34,649 bases of DNA from NCBI GenBank assembly GCA_019694555.1, contig JAIBBS010000080.1:1-34649 (forward strand), read 5' to 3'. Source of the DNA: Nannocystaceae bacterium. Lineage in GTDB: Bacteria > Myxococcota_A > Polyangia > Nannocystales > Nannocystaceae. Positions within the stretch are counted from its first letter, which is position 1. Each line of letters begins with the position of its first letter. A program made the translations under genes and the position numbers. This document shows positions 31,482 to 34,649 of this stretch, piece by piece. The notes beneath the pieces are model-generated. The model did not search any database and was not told the DNA's origin. It saw nothing but the letters and a program-made list of their open reading frames with translations.

Positions 31482-31501
31482 CCCGCGAGATCACGCTCGG
31501 C
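31471..31501. terminator. Hairpin containing both convergent stop codons
   Basis: gccgagtgtga and tcacgctcggc pair over eleven positions (one G-T wobble) around a nine-base loop. The transporter stop (31479-31481) and the complement of the opposite gene's stop (31491-31493) form part of the stem. It is the same arrangement as at 13654-13674. Confidence 0.55.
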
Positions 31502-32975
31502 GTGCCTTCGCCCGTCTGCGCCACCCCAACACTCCGATCACCCAAACCGCCCCCAACCCCCGTCCCCCCTCGCTCCGACACGCACACCCCGTCTGCGCCC
31601 CGCGCAGCCCAGGCCCGCCCGGCAACGGCGCCCCATCATCACTGCCGGCACCACCACTTCCCGATCCCGACCCGTCGTCCGTATCCAGCCCGCCGCCACC
31701 GCTGCTCCCGCCGCCGTCGGCACCACACCCTTCGTCGATCATCCCGTCGCAATCGTCGTCGACGCCATTGCAGCTCTCGGACGCATCCGGCGACACGTCC
31801 GCGTCCGCATCATCGCAGTCGGGCCCATCCGGCGTGCCGTCCCCGTCGCCATCGACCACGACGTACTCGATGCGCAGGCTCGCCGCCGCCGCTGCGTTGC
31901 CCTCCTTCGACCAGAAGTGCGTGCCGTTGCCGTCGGTCGGCGGTGAGAACACCGCGAGCGACCACGTCCCACCCTGATCGATCGCAGTGCCGAGCTCGAT
32001 CGAGAGCGGCGTGTCCGCAGCCCCGGGCCCGATGCGCCCCAGCGACGCCGGCTCGAACGTCGGCCGCGTGTTCCACGTCATCGTCGACTCCGACCACGTC
32101 GAGTCCGCGACCAGGTGCACCTCGCCGCCGTCGCCGTCGGACGAAGGCGCGGTGCTCACGTGCATCGACAGTCGTGCGCCGGTGATCTTGCCCTCGATCG
32201 CGGGCACCTCGAACTTGAGATACGCGGTGGTGCCGTCGGCCTCGACCGCGAGATCGGTCGGATCGGGAAACACGGTGTCAGGCCAGCCGGGTCCCGCCGC
32301 GACGTCCTCGATGACCGGCACGGTCACGGTCATCATGTCGCTGGGCACGGCCTCCCAGCACACCTGGTCGTTGCTCGCAGTCGCGTTGGCCAGACCCCAG
32401 ATCGTGCCGCCGTCGGCGGTGATGTACTCGAGCAGCGAGATCGCGTCGACGGTGTTGCCCTCGGGGTTCATGCCCAGGCCATCGAACTGGCCGACGTTGC
32501 AGGCGAGCGTGTAGCCGGCCTCGGTCGGCCGCATCCACATCGTCACCGCGCAGGTCTCGCTACCGTCGACGAACACCACCGCGGAGGCGTTGGGGTCGGC
32601 CCAGTTCTCGCCGCAGGTGCCACCGCAGCACGCGTTGCCGTACTCCATCTTCAGCGTGCCCGACGGATGCGCGACGTTGGGCGGGTCTTCGGGCCCGTAG
32701 ACCTTGATGACGGCGTCCTGGCCCGCGGCACAGCTGCTGTTGCGCATCTGCGCCAGCGAGCCCTTGCCGCCGGCGAAGTCGGCCGGGTTCACGCCCACGA
32801 GATCGAACGTCAGCGTCACGTCGCTCGCGCTCGTGCCCGCCTCGGCCATCGCGGTGTTGAACTCCGCGACCGTGCCGCAGACGGTCTCGGCGCGCGCCGT
32901 CGCAGCGCCCAGACCCCAGCCGAGCAGGCCGAGGCCCGCGCACGCAATCTTGCCCCCGAGCCCACCCCGAAACAT
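31491..32975 (-). CDS. Secreted DNRLRE/MopE-motif protein with MYXO-CTERM-like tail
   Basis: A 494-residue secreted surface protein. After a signal peptide (cleavage near TARAE, residue 29) comes a Cys-rich N-terminal domain (TVCGTVAEFNTAMAEAG, ACCGGTCGENWADPN). Residues 210-370 have the DNRLRE/CBM-like pattern, with YLKFEVPAIEGKITGARLSM and ADSTWSESTMTWNTRP. Then follows an Asp-rich metal-binding repeat like MopE/thrombospondin type 3 (DGDGDGTPDGPDCDDADADV, then ESCNGVDDDCDG). A Gly/Ser/Asp spacer ends in a MYXO-CTERM-like tail with CACRSE, a hydrophobic helix (LGAVWVIGVLGW) and RRRAKARR. Known proteins with these parts are anchored at the outer surface. Calcium binding is likely; the ligand of the first domain is unknown. 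Confidence 0.85.
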   Translation of the reverse strand: MFRGGLGGKIACAGLGLLGWGLGAATARAETVCGTVAEFNTAMAEAGTSASDVTLTFDLVGVNPADFAGGKGSLAQMRNSSCAAGQDAVIKVYGPEDPPNVAHPSGTLKMEYGNACCGGTCGENWADPNASAVVFVDGSETCAVTMWMRPTEAGYTLACNVGQFDGLGMNPEGNTVDAISLLEYITADGGTIWGLANATASNDQVCWEAVPSDMMTVTVPVIEDVAAGPGWPDTVFPDPTDLAVEADGTTAYLKFEVPAIEGKITGARLSMHVSTAPSSDGDGGEVHLVADSTWSESTMTWNTRPTFEPASLGRIGPGAADTPLSIELGTAIDQGGTWSLAVFSPPTDGNGTHFWSKEGNAAAAASLRIEYVVVDGDGDGTPDGPDCDDADADVSPDASESCNGVDDDCDGMIDEGCGADGGGSSGGGGLDTDDGSGSGSGGAGSDDGAPLPGGPGLRGAQTGCACRSEGGRGLGAVWVIGVLGWRRRAKARRA

Positions 32976-33028
32976 CCTTCGATGCTACACGTGCGCTCGT
33001 CCGTGCGAGCCGGGCAAGTGGGCAGCCG

Positions 33029-34009
33029 ATGGGTGCAAGCGAGCAGGACGTGACCTGGGTGTGCGGCGCGGCACGGCCCCGGCAGTTCGGGTGGCGTCGC
33101 GCAATCGATTGCGCGCGTGCGTGCGCGGTCGTGCTCGTGCTCGGCTGCCGCGCGACCGAACCCGCGCCCCAGCCCGACGCGGCGCGCTCGGTCCCGTCGC
33201 CGCCGCCGCAGCGCGATCGGCTCGCCGACGGTTGCCCCGCGTCCGCACCCGCGAGCTGGGTCGGCTGCGAGGACTTCGACGCCATCGACGATCCGCGGCT
33301 GCAGCTGGGCGAGTGGCTGGTGTTCGATCGCGGCTTCGAGCTCGTCGCCGACGATCGCGGCGGGCAGATGCTGGCGGTGCACCTGCGCCCGTACGTGGGC
33401 TTCGGCGGCTGGGTCACGCTGCGCATCGGTGCCGGGCCCGAGTCGCCGCAGCACGGTGCCGAGATCGACGCCGCCGACGAACACTTCGACGCGCTGTGGC
33501 TGCGCTACCGCCTGCGCACCGTCGACGACTGGCCCGGGCACGCGATCGGCGATTTCGGCGAGCTCATCGCGATGGATCCGCAGCGCTGGGCCATCGCCGC
33601 CGAGATCGCGATCCGAGCCGAGGACGATCTGCGGCTCGCGCCGCTGGGCTGGAGCTGCATCGAGCCCGACGGTCGGCTGCGCTGTGACGGCCGCAACGAC
33701 TGGCGCGGTGGCCTGCGCAACATCTGGCGCGCGCACGGCACGACGACGTGGTTCGACGCCGCCCACGCCGGCACCTGGCGATGCATCGAGGCGTACGTGC
33801 GGCTGGACGAGCACGACGACGGCGAGGCACAGGTGTGGATCGACGGCGAGCTGCAGGCGCAGGGCAGCGCGCTGCGCTTCCGCGGGCCATGGCGCGACGC
33901 CGGCCTCAACGCGCTGCGCTTCACCAGCTACACCGATCCGCCGCCGCGACCGCTGTCGTTCTTCATCGACGAGGTGGTGTTCGCGACGGCGCGGGTGGGC
34001 TGCGAGTGA
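33029..34009 (+). CDS. Lipoprotein with polysaccharide-lyase/ConA-like domain
   Basis: A 326-residue protein whose lipobox VLGC places the lipid cysteine at residue 40. The n-region is long from ATG 33029, so GTG 33050 or 33059 could be the true start. After a Pro-rich linker, the domain has alternating strands and aromatic residues (GWVTLRIGAGPESPQHG, DALWLRYRLRTVDDW, ETAQVWIDGELQAQ-like GEAQVWIDGELQAQG) and ends with SFFIDEVVFATARVGC. This jelly-roll pattern with a final Ile-Asp-x-Val strand occurs in family 14/20-like polysaccharide lyases and other ConA-like proteins. Catalytic residues cannot be named. It is divergent from the MYXO-CTERM gene by 53 bases and overlaps the convergent TPR gene at its 3' end. 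Confidence 0.65.
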   Translation: MGASEQDVTWVCGAARPRQFGWRRAIDCARACAVVLVLGCRATEPAPQPDAARSVPSPPPQRDRLADGCPASAPASWVGCEDFDAIDDPRLQLGEWLVFDRGFELVADDRGGQMLAVHLRPYVGFGGWVTLRIGAGPESPQHGAEIDAADEHFDALWLRYRLRTVDDWPGHAIGDFGELIAMDPQRWAIAAEIAIRAEDDLRLAPLGWSCIEPDGRLRCDGRNDWRGGLRNIWRAHGTTTWFDAAHAGTWRCIEAYVRLDEHDDGEAQVWIDGELQAQGSALRFRGPWRDAGLNALRFTSYTDPPPRPLSFFIDEVVFATARVGCE

Positions 34010-34649
34010 TCGACGCGGCCTCGGGATGTTGCGCGAGCCAGCGCGCGATCGCCTCGGCGCGCGCGGGCTGATCGGCGTCGACGAACGCTTCGTGCGCGCG
34101 CATGGCCGCGGCGCGTGCCTCGGTCGTTCGTTGCGCGGACCACAGCGCGTTCGCGAAGGACTCCTCGACGTCGCCGACCAGCACCGGGTCGATGTCGACC
34201 TCGCCCAGCCCGGCACGCGCGCGCGCGAAGGTGTCGAGGCCCTCGTCGATGCGGCCCACCGCGACCAGTCCGGCGGCCAGGCGCGCCTGCGCGAACGGTC
34301 GCGCCTGCGGTGGCGCGAGGGCGGCCGCGCGTCGCAACGACGGCAGCGCCTCGTCGTGTCGTCCACGTGCACCCAACGCCTGCGCGATCGCCAGCAGCGG
34401 GAACGCGAGATCGGGGTGTTCGGGGCCGTAGGCCGCCTCGAGCAGCGCGAGCGCGCGACCTTGGTGCACGCTCGCGCGCTCGGGCTCGTCGAGCGCCGAG
34501 TAGGCCGCACCGAGGTTCGACTCGACGATGCCGAGCTCGGCACCGCGCGCGTCGTACAGCGCGGTCAACAGCTCGCGCGCGCGCTCGAGCTCGGCGATCG
34601 CCTCGCGCGCACGCCCGGCGCCGACCAACGCGTCGCCGCGCAGTGCCAG
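33963..34649 (-). CDS. Tetratricopeptide-repeat protein, C-terminal part
   Basis: An open frame enters from the right edge (228 residues visible) and ends in a basic Pro/Arg tail. Helical repeats of about 42 residues are clear: ELGIVESNLGAAYSALDEPE, then AAYGPEHPDLAFPLLAIAQAL, then HDEALPSLRRAAALAPPQAR and QARLAAGLVAVGRIDEGL. The GPEHP insert is typical of TPR-10/TPR-12 repeats that follow serine/threonine protein kinase domains in Nannocystaceae, so the missing N-terminus may be a kinase; this is inference. Its 3' end overlaps the convergent lipoprotein gene by 47 bases, an unusual tail-to-tail overlap. Confidence 0.8.
   Translation of the reverse strand: MALRGDALVGAGRAREAIAELERARELLTALYDARGAELGIVESNLGAAYSALDEPERASVHQGRALALLEAAYGPEHPDLAFPLLAIAQALGARGRHDEALPSLRRAAALAPPQARPFAQARLAAGLVAVGRIDEGLDTFARARAGLGEVDIDPVLVGDVEESFANALWSAQRTTEARAAAMRAHEAFVDADQPARAEAIARWLAQHPEAASITRSPPAPSRTPPRR

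Overview
The window looks like a chromosomal segment of a myxobacterium (phylum Myxococcota), most likely near Nannocystaceae. This is inference from content. The DNA is very GC-rich, many secreted lipoproteins carry Asp/Ser/Thr/Gly spacers, and there is a MopE-like Asp-rich metal-binding repeat. Two proteins end in MYXO-CTERM-like tails, a DUF1552/DUF1592 pair is present, and a TPR protein lies at the right edge. No rRNA, tRNA, CRISPR array, phage gene or intact transposase was seen.

Layout. 1-1446: the end of a partial gene, two small lipoproteins, a probably frameshifted secreted protein and a 12-bp tandem repeat. 1471-4529: a Tat-exported DUF1552 protein coupled to a DUF1592/DUF1588-type lipoprotein. 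4688-8175: a Gly-rich MYXO-CTERM surface protein, then an ECF sigma factor, a membrane partner and a predicted envelope protein. 8191-9404: a four-helix membrane protein and a SAM methyltransferase. 9558-13662: a five-gene nucleotide-heptose operon (SDR, PfkB kinase, GmhB-like phosphatase, sugar-1-phosphate nucleotidyltransferase, GmhA-like isomerase). 13666-14244: a V4R-like protein. 14372-18621: an SDR, a thiamine-diphosphate E1 alpha/beta pair and a DegT aminotransferase. 18652-26941: minus-strand genes for a GH18 lipoprotein, a hypothetical lipoprotein, a CrtI/RetSat-like FAD enzyme, a coiled-coil lipoprotein, a uridine-kinase-like protein and another lipoprotein. 27095-30547: a second DegT aminotransferase, an unusual NifU-like protein and a radical SAM/SPASM-like enzyme. 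30630-34649: an SBF transporter, a MYXO-CTERM protein with DNRLRE and MopE-like regions, a lipoprotein and a partial TPR protein.

How it fits together. The main system appears to be a sugar-modification pathway split over three plus-strand operons (9558, 14372, 27095). Each has the same promoter-like element, TGGCA-18 nt-TACGA, 16-24 nt before its first start codon. The genes predict a nucleotide-activated heptose that is oxidised or epimerised, aminated, possibly extended by a two-carbon unit from the E1 pair, and further altered by the radical SAM enzyme. No glycosyltransferase, flippase or polymerase lies in the window, so the acceptor is unknown.

A second regulatory circuit is suggested by another two-block element, GTAACG-14 nt-GGCNAC. 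It occurs before the DUF1592 gene, before the Gly-rich surface protein and before the ECF sigma gene, as expected if the sigma factor controls itself and neighbouring envelope genes. Several convergent gene pairs share hairpins whose stems contain both stop codons.
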